From: Knoxdaviesia capensis
Taxonomy: Eukaryota > Ascomycota > Sordariomycetes > Microascales > Gondwanamycetaceae
DNA length: 64,000 nt
Assembly (NCBI GenBank): GCA_001510575.1
Contig: LNGK01000003.1
Location: 983,755-1,047,754, forward strand
Direction of reading: 5' to 3'
A program made the translations under genes and the position numbers. The notes below the pieces were generated by a model. The model had not been told where the DNA came from. It did no database searches and saw only the letters and a program-made list of their open reading frames with translations. Position 1 is the stretch's first letter; every line of letters starts with the position of its first letter. Positions 32,585 to 43,700 of the stretch are shown here, in pieces.

Positions 32585-35500
32585 CGCCCCTCGGACGTAA
32601 ATACGTTCCTAATATACGCCCCTCGGAATAAATAATATAGGAATACTATTATCCGGAAAAAAAATTTTAGTAGAGGAAGAAAATCTTATTAAAAAAAAAC
32701 TTTAGTATAGGAAGCGTAGGAAAAGAAAATATATAAAAACCTAAAAACCTTTAGAAAAGAAAAAAAAAAACGTATCTTATTTTATTAGAGTACTTCGAAA
32801 TCGGTTATAAAGCTAGAAACTAAGTAGCTTAGTTAAGATATTAGCTATTTATTCCGTATTTAGAACGTATTTAACGGATAAAAACTTAGAACGAACGGAT
32901 TCCCGAATTAGATAAAATTTCAGGTATATATACTTACTTTTATTATAGAATCTAGGGTTATTAATAAGCTTAAGAGCACTAGTATTATCGATACGTAAGC
33001 GGATATTATAGCTTCGGTTAATTTTATATAAGAAATTACGTAGCTATAACGCTTCTTTAGTAGCTATATTTACTACTATATATTTAGCCTCGATAGTCGA
33101 TTAAGTAATAACTACTTACTTTCTACTTACCTAGGCGATCGGACTACCTTAGATTAAGAGAACCTATCTTATAATAGAGCGGCTATTCGGTATAGTATTA
33201 TAATTAGTATTAGAAAAACTAACTATTAAGATAGGGGAAAAATCTAGCTTAGGGGGTCTCTAATATCTTAAAGATAAATTTACTATTACTAATAAGTATC
33301 TAATAATCCGTCTTAGTAATACTAATAAAGGAATAGTTATATAATTAGTAAATGCTACGTAGTAGTAAATAGAAAACGCTAAGTTAGGTCTCGTTATCGT
33401 AGTTATATAAATAAGTTATCCGATTAGGGATCGATATCTTTCTATATTAGTAGTAGTAAGCCTTTTACTATCTAAAGTAGCTAAGTTAATACTAGATATC
33501 GGAATAGATACCGGTTACGTTACGGAGATATTAAATCTAGCGTTTACTATAATCGCCTTTATATATTATATCTAGTATATAGAATAGGAGTTAAAGTTAA
33601 TACCGATTACTACTCCTAGTAATTACCGTAGCTTACTTATTAGGTCTACTTTTAGATAGTCTTAGAGTTCTAGTTTAAAATTAGTTAGTATATCCTCTTT
33701 CTATCTAAAGTATAGAATATTATCTATATAAGTAACTAGAATTATACTATCCTTTTATTAGTAAAATAACGCTTTATCTATTTATAATCTCGTAAAACCT
33801 ATACGTAAAAGTATATCGTAGAGTCTTAGCTACTACTATCGGCTAGCTTATTTTAGACCGTATAATACTCGTTTTAGACGAATAAACGATTTTTCTATCT
33901 AGCCTAGGTTATAGACGAAATCCGGATTACGTCGTCTAATTTCGTATATTAGTTAAATTATTCCTTCGTATTATCGTATATATACCTCTTCTTCTAGGAG
34001 TCCGTATAAGAAAGCTACTATAACGTCTAACTATCGTATAGCTAAATATTCTTTAGCTATAATAGCTAATATTACTCTCTACGTCGTAGCGTGCGATATT
34101 ACGGTAAAGGTTTCTTAATAATTAAAGCCCTTACGCTATTAAAATCTACGGGCTATAATACGTGCTTTCCGTTTAATAATCTATTTATACTTATCGTATT
34201 TAGACTTTAGTACCTATTTAGCTATAATCGGCCTATATCTAGACGGGAGTAACTTAACGAATTCGAAGACTTTACGGTTAAATATATTTATTAATTCTAT
34301 AAGGTTAGTATCTAACTATTCGTTAGTATTCGCGCCCCTTAGAGCTAATATTATCGTTATCGGATTAGAAAAGCTAGCCTTAATCGAATTATTAAGCTAA
34401 TTAGAATCGTTAATATTAGTTATTAAATTAATAGCGTTAGGACTAGTATCTAGACTTCTTTTAGTAAGTCGTCGAGCTAGATTATTATACTTATACGCGA
34501 TAGCTAGGTTATCGAAATCTACCTGGTCTCTATTCTAGGTAACTATACGCGTGATCTTCTTTTTAGCGAAAGTTCCCTTCGGTTACGACTTTAGTATATT
34601 AGGTAGTTTTTTTTCTAAGTCTTTAAGGATTCTTATATTAGATAAAATCTAGATTTTTCGGAACTTAGGTACCTATACCTTATATAAATATATACCTTAG
34701 TAACTAACTAATAAGCTAAATTCTCCTCGTAGAGTAAATTTACTAAGTAAATTAGTATTATTTACGCGCGTTCTAACCTCTATAGGTACGTAAATAATTA
34801 TATAGGAACCTAAAGTTCGTAGATATATAATATTCGGCTAAAAATCCCGTTTAGCTACGGGTATCTAGTTCTACTAACGTTCCGTAGGACTAGAACCGTA
34901 GCTATCGACGGTTAGATTAATTAGTTAAGTAATAGCTTCTAAAATATATCCCTATAGATATATCGGAATACTCTACTATATTATAGTTACTTTTATACGA
35001 ATTACTAGTTCCTTTATAGCTCGTTTAACGCTACCGTTATAAGTATAGCTATAAGCTAGGGAGGGATTAACTTTCGAATTAATCCTATTCGTAAACTTAG
35101 TAATTATCCTAATTTATACGTCTATCCCGTTATCTATAATAATTAACTCCGGAATAGAGTTAGTAATATTTATTATATACTAAATTATATTCTTAATTTC
35201 GTTACCGGCTTTCGACTTTTTATTTAGGACGTAGATAAACTTTATTTTAGAAAAATTATCTATAATAACGAGAAAGTAGCGCTCGCCTTCGAAAGTTTAT
35301 ACCGATATCTTAGTAACGTCGTAATATAATACCTAGCTAATATATTTAGCCCTTATTCGTCTATCCTTTAGCCTAAACTTCGAGATTTTTAAGATCTCAT
35401 ACGCCTTATATAGGCCTAAATCGTTAATATACGCTTTTATACTTAACTTATCTACTAATACTCCTTTAATAGACTATAGTATCTTTAGGAGAACTTTAGT

Positions 35501-37767
35501 ACTTAGATATCTTAGTTATTTATATATTAGGCGTAAGCGTTAACGTATACTTAATACTTACGTAAAGCTTTTAGGTATCGATTAATATTAGAATTAGACG
35601 AATGCTAGTCTTTTATATAGAGACTATTAGAACTAGCGTTTTTCTAGTAGTAACGTATACTACGAGCGTCTTTTACGGGGGGACGCCTAGAATTAAGATT
35701 ATTATTCCGGTAGTAATAATTATAACTACGAATATCTTTTAAGGGGGGATATCTAGAACTATAACTATAGTCTTTTATAGGGTGACTATAATAACTAGAC
35801 GGGTTTAAAGAGACGGTCTCCTCTAGTATAGAATTACGGATAATAGGAGTATATACGGGCTTCCGGATAATAGGTTCGCTAGAGGTTATAACTCGTATAA
35901 AGAACCTATAGCTTTCTACGTTAATCTCTAAAATTAAGACGTTTTTAGTATTAAAAATACTATTACTTAGAATCTTACTACTATTACGGTAGAGAACCTT
36001 ACTACTAAAGATATAAATCGGAAATATTATAGTTAGTAAAATATCTTTAATACGTATAGAAATAATATTAGATAAAGTCTTAATATTAATAATAATATTT
36101 CTACGCTTTATAGTATAGATAGGTCCTCCGCCTATAATTATACGTATACGAGTCTCTTCTATAGTTCCTTTCTCGAACTATCGTTTATCGTTTATAGAGT
36201 ATATAGACGTACCTATATTAAATAGCTAATCCGTTCTAGAATAGCTTAATAAGTAAGTAAATAAGTTATAGCTAATTACTTCTTTAAAATATTTTATAGT
36301 ATTAATAGGAAAAGAAGAAGAAAGGGAAGACTTACTTATAGTCTTTCGACGTCTCTTAAACGTATTATCGGTTATTACTATTACGCTTATAACTCTTTTA
36401 TAACTAGTTATATTCGCACTTACGTTTACGTTACTAAGTATAGTAGAAGACTTCTACTATTATTATTACTTACGAGCTTTAATCTAGTAGTCGCGCTCTT
36501 TATAGCTAAGACGGTTATAGTATCTATATTAAATTATAGGTTATAAACTAGGCTTTTTCTAGTTACTCTAGCTAGTACTACTATTACGGGTGTTATTATT
36601 ATTATTTATACCCTACTTATTATTAGACTTTAAATTATCTCTTCGGTCTAACTTCTTTAGGTCTTTCGTAACCCTTTCTCGTTCCTAGAATAACTATACT
36701 AATAGTCTATAGTACTCGTCCGAAGTCTTATCTAACTATACTATAATCCGCGTAGTAACTTACGTTTTAGTATTAAAAGTATCCTTCGCTACTATTAGTA
36801 GTAAAACGGTTCTAATCTTATTAGTAACTTTAACTCTATAACGCTAAACCTCTAATTACTTCTAGTCGAAGCGCGAAAGAAAGGTAATAAACTTTTTACC
36901 CTTTTTTATCGTATATATACTAACGTCTAATAGATCTTCTAATACTTAGAACTTAGTCTTCTAGCTATTACGGTTAAAGCGATTAGATAACTTATTCTAG
37001 ATATTAGAAATATTTATACTATTAACTATAATTTATCTTATAATACTAGATATATTCTTTAGTATTTTACCTCTTACGAGTAAATTATTTTACTTATTAA
37101 GATAACCGAAATCGTCTAGCTTTAAACTAGTACGGATAATTATAGTACGAAAAGATAGAGCCTACGTACGCTATATACGGCTATCTATTAACTAATATTA
37201 CTAATTAAGGGTCTATTTCTATTTAGAAAGGTTAATTACCTAGTCTATGCCGGTTATTATAGGCGACGGAATAAAATCTTTTATAACGACCGAATATAAG
37301 GACGGGGATAATACTATGTAAGCGGAAGGAGATCGTTATATTATAGGAGGTACGTTCTCGGTTATAGCAGGTATACGAAAAAGACCGGGAAAACTCGGAA
37401 TTAAGGACTTTTTATTAGGAACTAGTTTGGATTATTAATATTTAATGTTAGTAATTAATCTCTAATTAGAATTAGAATCAGAAACGGGAGAAGGGGAACG
37501 CGAGAATTCCGTTAATATTAACGGAGTTAAAACTTAGGAATTCTAGATAACTAAGTCTATAATAGTATTAGGGGCGGTTAGACGGCGACGGCCACCACGA
37601 TTTATTATTAGGGGTTATAGTTATTACTTTACTAATAGCTTTATAGGCTAACTGCTAGCTTATAGAAAATAGGAGAGAGGAAGAAGGGAAAAAAAAAATT
37701 AATTAGAATAAAAAGAAATAAAAGATAAATTAACTATCTACTTTAAATTAAGCTTAGTCTTATAATC

Positions 37768-37961
37768 TATTATTTAGAATAATAATTAAAGATAAATAAG
37801 TTAATAGAATTGAACTTAGGAATTAAGTAAAAAGTTAGATGTAGGAGGAAGAAATGGGCTAGACTAGAAATGGATAGAAGTCTAGCATTTATAGGCTAGC
37901 CAGAACCAGGCTTCAGCCCATCGGTCACGTGATCCACGCATTTCCGTCCTTCCTATTTACA
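37768..37961 (-). repeat. 5' LTR of the Copia element (right copy)
   Basis: 194 bp. On the minus strand it begins TGTAAATAGG and holds a CTATAAATGC TATA-like box. Its interior-facing end (plus-strand LTR positions 14-58, and 108) carries the G-to-A and C-to-T changes; the outer end is unmutated. It is followed outside by the CTTTC target duplication. Confidence 0.95.
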
Positions 37962-37966
37962 CTTTC

Positions 37967-38844
37967 TTCCACACGCTCTTAGGGTTATCCCTCCCACTCA
38001 TATATATTTGCTACATGTGAATGCCGGCTTCTTCAATTCCTTCCCCATTTTTTTTCCTCTATAAAGCTGCCTTTTTTATAATAGTCCCCGTGAGTTGACC
38101 GGTGGAGAGCGGTGTTTAAGGTCGCCCGCATACACCACCATCAAAATTTCATCGTCTGTTTTACGCTCGTAACGGCTGCGCTAAATGCTCCGGATATAAC
38201 AGGTATTAACGTGTGCAGCAATACAATCGTCGTGAGCGGAAAAAGAAAAGTGTCTTGGAGATGTTTATCCCTTTGGACTCCAACCGTTGTCCCTAAAGTA
38301 ATATGCCTAACTCCCCCCAGGCTCGTTCCTTACCCTAGCCGCCCATCTCCAGCACATACCTGGCGTCTCCACTCCGAACATGAAGATAGGAGTGCAGATC
38401 GTCCCAAAGGCTGGCGTTTTCTCCCTTTATCGAGATATAGACGAAGGTCTCACGTATACCTACACGCAAAGGCACATGTAATCATTCAGAGAACGAATAT
38501 CACATGGTCTTGGGGGTGTAATATCAGGATTGGGTATAAGGTAGACGGGCAGTCGTCACGACGTTGTCAACTGACTTGGTTGTTCTCAATGTTGGTGATG
38601 GAGGCGAGTCACGCTTACCGGCGAACTTGTAGTATGGCCGAAGTTCCAACTCACTTCTGCATCTACACGTAAGCGAGATTTCTTCGGAAATGTTCTCGAA
38701 AGGCCAGGCGCTAAAGATGTCAGTTTGGTGGAATATTCTGAGTTGCATTTGGTAATGTATGTAACTGTTAGGAAGCAACCGTGAAAAAAAGCCGGAACCC
38801 CCGATCTTTCAACTAACTAGTTGTCCACCTCCCTCAAAAGCTCA
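37967..38844. other. Flank between the Copia insertion and the GPI-protein gene
   Basis: No gene supported. A frame at 38112-38672 shows no recognisable motif. CpA content is normal, so RIP did not extend here. Confidence 0.45.
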
Positions 38845-39737
38845 TCACAACCCCGAGATGAGGTACGTTACCACTGCAAGAGCTATGCTAAGACCAACCA
38901 GAAAAGCGGATTGGTAGGGATAACTGGCGCCTGACGTGTTCCCCACGCACCGGTCTCCCGCATCCAGGTCTGCCCCATCTGACTCCGAGCATGACACATC
39001 TGATGTCTGCGTCGCGGTCTCCAAGGCTGGTAGTGTCACTGTATGTGTGACCGTGGCGTGGACTGTCTCGGTAAGGGTCACAAACTCCGTGCTTGCCACC
39101 AGAGATGTCGGCGGGGTGGATTCCGTGGGGGGCGGGGGAGCCGGGACTATTCTCAGAGTGCGCGAGTCAAAGGCCCAGCTCTGCGTGGTCTGGGCCGCCG
39201 GAGACGACGGTCCGGGCTTCGTGAACACCGGCGGGAGCTCGGGGACCGTGAACACGTAGGTCGACGTTGTCAGCTGGCCCGTCGCCGGCGTGCAGGCCGT
39301 TGGTTCCCGGCAAGAACACCCCGCCGCGTCCGCCGACGCGGACGCCGCCGGCGCAGGCACCGTGAAGACGTACGTTGAGGTTGTGACGTGCACCGGCGTG
39401 CATGGGCTGTCGGGCTGGACGGCGCAGGAGCATGTCGTGGTTGTCTGAAATGGCTCGGGGACCGGCACAATGACCAGTCTCTCGCTGCTTGTGGTTGTCT
39501 GAGACGGCTCTCTGGGGACCTGTAGCATGGTCCGACTCTCTAGAGAATTGCGGGAAAGGTTAGCCAGGGGTATGCAATGGATGGTTCGGTTTCTCTCGTG
39601 TCATCCGGGGAGGGTTATCACCTACCGAGGAAAGTATCCCGTTGTGAGATGGAGCGCGTGTCTTGAGCTAAGGCTGTCCAAGAAGTGGCGATGCTAAGAA
39701 AGCAATAGAGTGTAGCAATATTAGGAGACTTCATCAT
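38845..39737 (-). CDS. Thr/Ser-rich GPI-type cell-wall protein with TTSTYVFTVP repeats
   Basis: A 268-residue product from two exons, 39737-39626 and 39539-38845. The intron has a GTAGGT donor, a GCTAAC branch motif and a TAG acceptor. Exon 1 encodes a signal peptide (MMKSPNIATLYCFLSIATSW ending TALA). The mature part has two long repeats, each with a CSC motif and a later Cys before TTSTYVFTVP (near residues 85 and 125), then a Pro/Ser/Thr stalk with VTLTETVHATVTHTVTLP. The C terminus is a hydrophobic segment (AFLVGLSIALAVVTYLISGL) with no basic tail, as in a GPI attachment signal. Such proteins are glycosylated and cross-linked into the wall. No enzyme domain is visible. An alternative start two codons apart (second Met) makes no difference. 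Confidence 0.8.
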
Positions 39738-39977
39738 GCCTGAAGGAGGGACGATACCTTTGTTGCAACTCTGAATAAGGATGGGAAAGTTTTCCACTTG
39801 AGGTAGACTTGTAGTAAGGGAGGGAGGGTTAAAGAGGAAGAGAGTTTGTTATTCTATACCTAGGACACTTGGGATTTATATATGATATTATCATGACACA
39901 GTCCACGAAAGACACATCTGGATGTAAGTCATAGAGTGACTCTATTTATTTCTAGAAAAAAACCCCATATTATAGCC

Positions 39978-41995
39978 CTAGGGTGCAAGCCCTCCTCGAG
40001 CCATCTTTTTTGCGTGTTGATCTCTTCTGTTATGATTAGCCCGTGAGCCTTTGTGCGCCTCCTTTCGACGTCTGGCTGACTCTGTGCCTGCGTCTCCTGT
40101 TGGCCCGGACACATCCGCTCCACCTCTGCCTCCCCTTCCTCCTCTCCCGCCTCTTCCTCCTCCGCCGCCTCTCCCGCCTCTCGCACCGCTGTCGTTTCTG
40201 GCGCTTCCACTTGCGTGCCCTGAGCCCGCATTACCAGTGGCCAGACTATCACCAGAGTCGCCAGGGTCGTCTTCCACGGCAGCAGACCATCGAGTTGATT
40301 GGAGGACCCGCTGCTGGCCTTGAAAAGCGTTGAAGCGAGCCTCGAGCCGACGCATGTGCTGCGGGTTGCGGTCGAGCATCAGTGCCCAGCCCTCGATGGC
40401 CTCATCCGTCAAGCCACTCTCACGGCGAAGCTTCTCCCGTCCAGCCCCCCGTCTGGTTGCTTGATCCCGGCTGAACAGCGCCGGAGTCTCGCGGAACGAT
40501 CGAAACAGCACCTCGTCGATGTCGATCGCACTTTCATCGGCGTCCGCCGCTGCGCCGACATCATCGCCGTCATAGGTATCATCTCGCTCGTCCTCGTCCG
40601 CATCAAACGTTGCCAACGCAGCAAGGATAGCAGATTTCGAAGGAGCACTGGATTTGTCTTTCAGCAGATCGTCGGAAGTCTTGTCTGCGTCACGCTTGCC
40701 AAAATGAACATTGGCCATGTCCACTTGCAATCGGTCGAACTGATCTCCATCGTAGGCATTCTTTCTCTCGGTGTTCTGGGAAGTTGAAGTCTGGGGTCTG
40801 TTTACAAGGTCAGCAGATGCAGATGTGAAAAAGCGTATTGCAAAGGAACTCACGAGTTAGCCTGTACAGAAGCGCTGTCCTGTTCAGTAGATATCATGTC
40901 CAGCAGTGAAGCAACCACCTGCTCCCCGTTGGAATCATGCTGCTTGAGTAAGCGCAGGATCACCTTGTCGTCAACGTCGGGGAAGAGGTCTTTTATTCGC
41001 AGGATTTGGCCTGTGTAGTCGGTCTGAATATCGTCGGTGTCCGGCCCACGGTTGACGGACTTGCCTTTGTGCAGTCTGGTCCGACGGGGGTGATGCCGCG
41101 GAGCCTTCCGAGAGCCCTGAAAGATCTCCAGTGCTGTGATGCGTGACGAAAGAATCGACGTGGCAGGCCCTGCATCTGCGCGTCTCAAGACCGACAGAAG
41201 AGGCGTATTAGACACCAGGTCACGCACAAGTGTGTCACTCTTGGAGTCGGCAGAGGTCTTCAGGTAGTACAAGATATCTCCGAGCATGGAGAAACGCGCA
41301 TTTGCGCCGTCGGTTAGACCGGTAAGGCACAGATACGTCAAGGTGACAATACCGTCTCGCAGCGACTGATTGGCAAGTTCGTGGACAGAAATGAGGCCAT
41401 CAATGAAATCTGATCCAGCAGCGAAGAACACCGCAACAAACGGCGACGCATGGACGAGGTGGATGAGCCTCGAAATTCCAGCATCAACCAGCCGGAGAGA
41501 CTCGGCTGTCGGGTTCGCATGGAGTCTCTGGGTCAGCTGCTTCTTGAGAGCAGATAGGGATCTCTCAACGTCAGGCTCGTTTGCTTCAATTGCAGTTGAA
41601 ACGATGGATTTTGCTCGACTCTTCGATTTGGCGTAGACTTTGGAGACGTCCGCAAGAAATTCCCAGCTCGTAAGTTCCGGGGCCAGGGACAGCCGAAGCA
41701 GGCGGGCAGCAAGGTCATAGGCGGTGCCAAGCAAGGCCTTTCCATATGGCCCGGGCTGGACGATAGACGGTCCGGTGGTTGCTGCCGCTGCGAACAATTC
41801 AAGGAGGAACCGTGAAAGTGATGTCCGAGTGTCCTCATGAGAGACTACGCCACTGAAGGTCTCATCGTCTAGAGATGAATATTCCCGAGCCAAGACGACC
41901 CAAGAACTCAGGGCTGCATCCCATTCAGATGCCCGAATTTTTGGTCGTATCTCCACAGGTGGAAACGGTGCGAAGGATGCCAGCTCGGGCATCAT
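39978..41995 (-). CDS. cue3: CUE-domain protein, Cue3/ASCC2 homologue (ribosome quality-control trigger complex)
   Basis: In yeast Cue3 (Rqt3), and ASCC2 in humans, bind ubiquitinated collided ribosomes through a CUE domain and help the Slh1/ASCC3 helicase split them. Two exons, 41995-40854 and 40797-39978 (GTGAGT donor, CAG acceptor), give 653 residues. The N-terminal 300 residues are the helical ASCC2-type region (starts MMPELASFAPFPPVEIRP). The CUE domain at about residues 328-365 reads ILRIKDLFPDVDDKVILRLL then NGEQVVASLLDMI. An acidic linker follows. The conserved C-terminal motif AGREKLRRESGLTDEAIEGW with LDRNPQHMRRLEARF is the Cue3 signature. The end is a Gly/Arg-rich RGG tail, typical for RNA or ribosome contact, and a basic end. 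It is divergent from the Ubc4-type E2 gene, also a ubiquitin gene. The family call is firm. Confidence 0.92.
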
Positions 41996-42774
41996 CGATT
42001 CATGAAGCAGTAGGCAGGAAGATAGGCGGGTTTCGTGTGAGCACTTCGCCTAAAAGAAATTAAAAGAAGAGAAAGAGAGAGAAGAAGAGAGAGTACACAA
42101 CAGAATAAAGGCACAATACACAATAACGTCCTCAGTGCCCCCCCATATATGTAGGTAGGTACCTAAGTACCTGTTTATGATTCTTGAAGAGTCATACCGA
42201 ATCTTACCCGGACTAAAGACATGATTTAGGGTTGGGGTTCAGGCAGAAACCACCTTTCCTGTTCCTGCCTCTGACTCAGGCAGAAACCGCCACAGGCATA
42301 GCCACACAGCCACTAATCCATTTTTCAGCACTACATCATCGCTGACTACTCTGGCCAAGTGTATTCCCCTCTATCAGTCTCCTTCACATTCTTTTTCTCT
42401 CCTCTTCTCACCTCTTCCAACCTTCCTGTGGATAGACTCCAACCTGTAGACTCAGTTCTATATCCTTTTTGACTTCCATTCTTCATCTCACGTTTTGGAG
42501 CCCAAGATACTCATCACGGCCTTCCTCTCGCATCAGTCTCCTGGTAAGATCTACTTATTACCCCTCTTTCCCCCTCTCCTCCTTCTTGTTTTCCCTCTTT
42601 CTTGTCCACCTCGCCCTGCCCTCCTTCTTACTGTTCTCAAAAACATCTTCCCCCATCTTGCTTCTTGGTTTTTCTCTTTCTCCTTGTCTCTTCTTCTCTC
42701 TTCTTTCTCTAACCAGTTCCGATTTCCGTCCAGATTCTCACCACCTCTTCTTCGAAACCCCCGACACAAACACA
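41996..42774. other. Divergent promoter region of cue3 and ubc4
   Basis: 779 bp without a gene. CT-rich sequence from 42380 to 42720 is the probable ubc4 leader. A TTTAGGGTT telobox-like motif lies at 42225-42233. Confidence 0.5.
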
Positions 42775-43700
42775 ATGGCTCTGAAGCGCATTAACAAGGA
42801 GCTCACGGATCTTGGCCGGTAGGTTGCTCACATGCCCATCAATAACCGCAGAATCATAGCCGCCTTGCAGGGGAAATTCCGTTGCCATGTCCATTTCCTC
42901 CATACAAACCCTCTTTACAGGCCGTTGCCGTTGGGAGAAGTGGGGCGGTGGTAGGCGGGGTTTCTATGTGCAGGCTGGCTTGGGCTCTCAAGAAGCCCAA
43001 GATTCTCGAGTGAACGTCGAGAAGACCAGGAGATAAAATGCAAAGAACAGCCTCATTAACATTTTCTTTTCTCTATCTAGTGATCCTCCCTCCTCCTGCT
43101 CGGCCGGCCCCGTTGGAGATGATCTGGTAGGTTTTGTTTCCGACACGCGATCGCACCGGCAAACAACTGGTGATGAATGGAATGGGCGCTAACTTTTTGC
43201 AACAGTTCCACTGGCAAGCGACCATCATGGGTCCGGTACGTTTCCCTCTCCCTCTCTCTCTATCTCCTTCTCTCTGTCTCTATCGTTCCTTGCTAACCCC
43301 TTCATAGAGCGACTCACCATACTCCGGCGGTGTTTTCTTCCTGGCAATCCACTTCCCGACAGACTACCCGTTCAAGCCGCCCAAGGTCAACTTCACAACT
43401 CGCATCTACCACCCCAACATCAACTCCAACGGCAGCATCTGCTTAGATATCCTGAGGGATCAGTGGAGCCCGGCCCTGACAATCTCAAAGGGTATGTCTC
43501 TGTATCCATGCCTCCTCACCCCCACGTTATGCAGCACCAGCTAACCTAACACGCTCATAGTGCTCCTGTCCATCTGCTCCATGCTCACCGACCCGAACCC
43601 GGACGATCCGCTCGTGCCCGAGATTGCACACCTGTACAAAACCGATCGATCACGGTATGAGTCGACGGCGCGGGAGTGGACACGAAAGTACGCGGTGTAG
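42775..43700 (+). CDS. ubc4: Ubiquitin-conjugating enzyme E2, Ubc4/Ubc5 (UBE2D) type
   Basis: Carries ubiquitin as a thioester for many E3 ligases, acting in turnover of short-lived and damaged proteins. Five exons: 42775-42818, 43081-43126, 43207-43236, 43308-43491, 43561-43700. All joins keep frame and give 147 residues, the usual length of the family. Recognisable blocks are MALKRINKELTDLGR, DPPSSCSAGPVGDDL, FHWQATIMGP, SPYSGGVFFLAIHFP, the HPN motif in IYHPNINSNGSICLDIL with catalytic Cys, and LLTDP-like MLTDPNPDDPLVPEIA. The C terminus ends KYAV. It lies head to head with cue3 with 779 bp between. The first introns are typical of fungal UBC4 genes. Confidence 0.97.

Larger units (their letters stand above)
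32391..37961 (-). mobile_element. Ty1/Copia LTR retrotransposon, complete in structure, inactivated by RIP-type mutation
   Basis: A 5571-bp element with 194-bp LTRs at both ends, bounded by a 5-bp target duplication CTTTC (32386-32390 and 37962-37966). Each LTR starts TA (ancestrally TG, read on the minus strand the end is CA-like) and ends in ACA/ATA. Orientation is minus: reading that strand gives, in order, a Gag zinc-knuckle position (36487-36528), a GAG-pre-integrase HRRL-type motif (about 35500-35550), integrase core traces around two Asp (FLVIIDN near 35260, IIDNGID near 35140), a reverse transcriptase active-site trace (VTYIDN near 33730) and the Copia RYRSLIG...TRPNLA signature (33380-33443). 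A purine-rich tract adjoins the 3' LTR at 32585. Stops occur throughout every frame. The interior has almost no CpA or TpG while CpG remains common. Superfamily and order of domains (INT before RT) are clear; no intact protein remains. Confidence 0.93.

Noticed and set aside
32585..37767. AT-rich block as a centromere or mitochondrial insertion
   Set aside because: Flanking LTRs, target duplication and readable Copia pol traces explain it fully.
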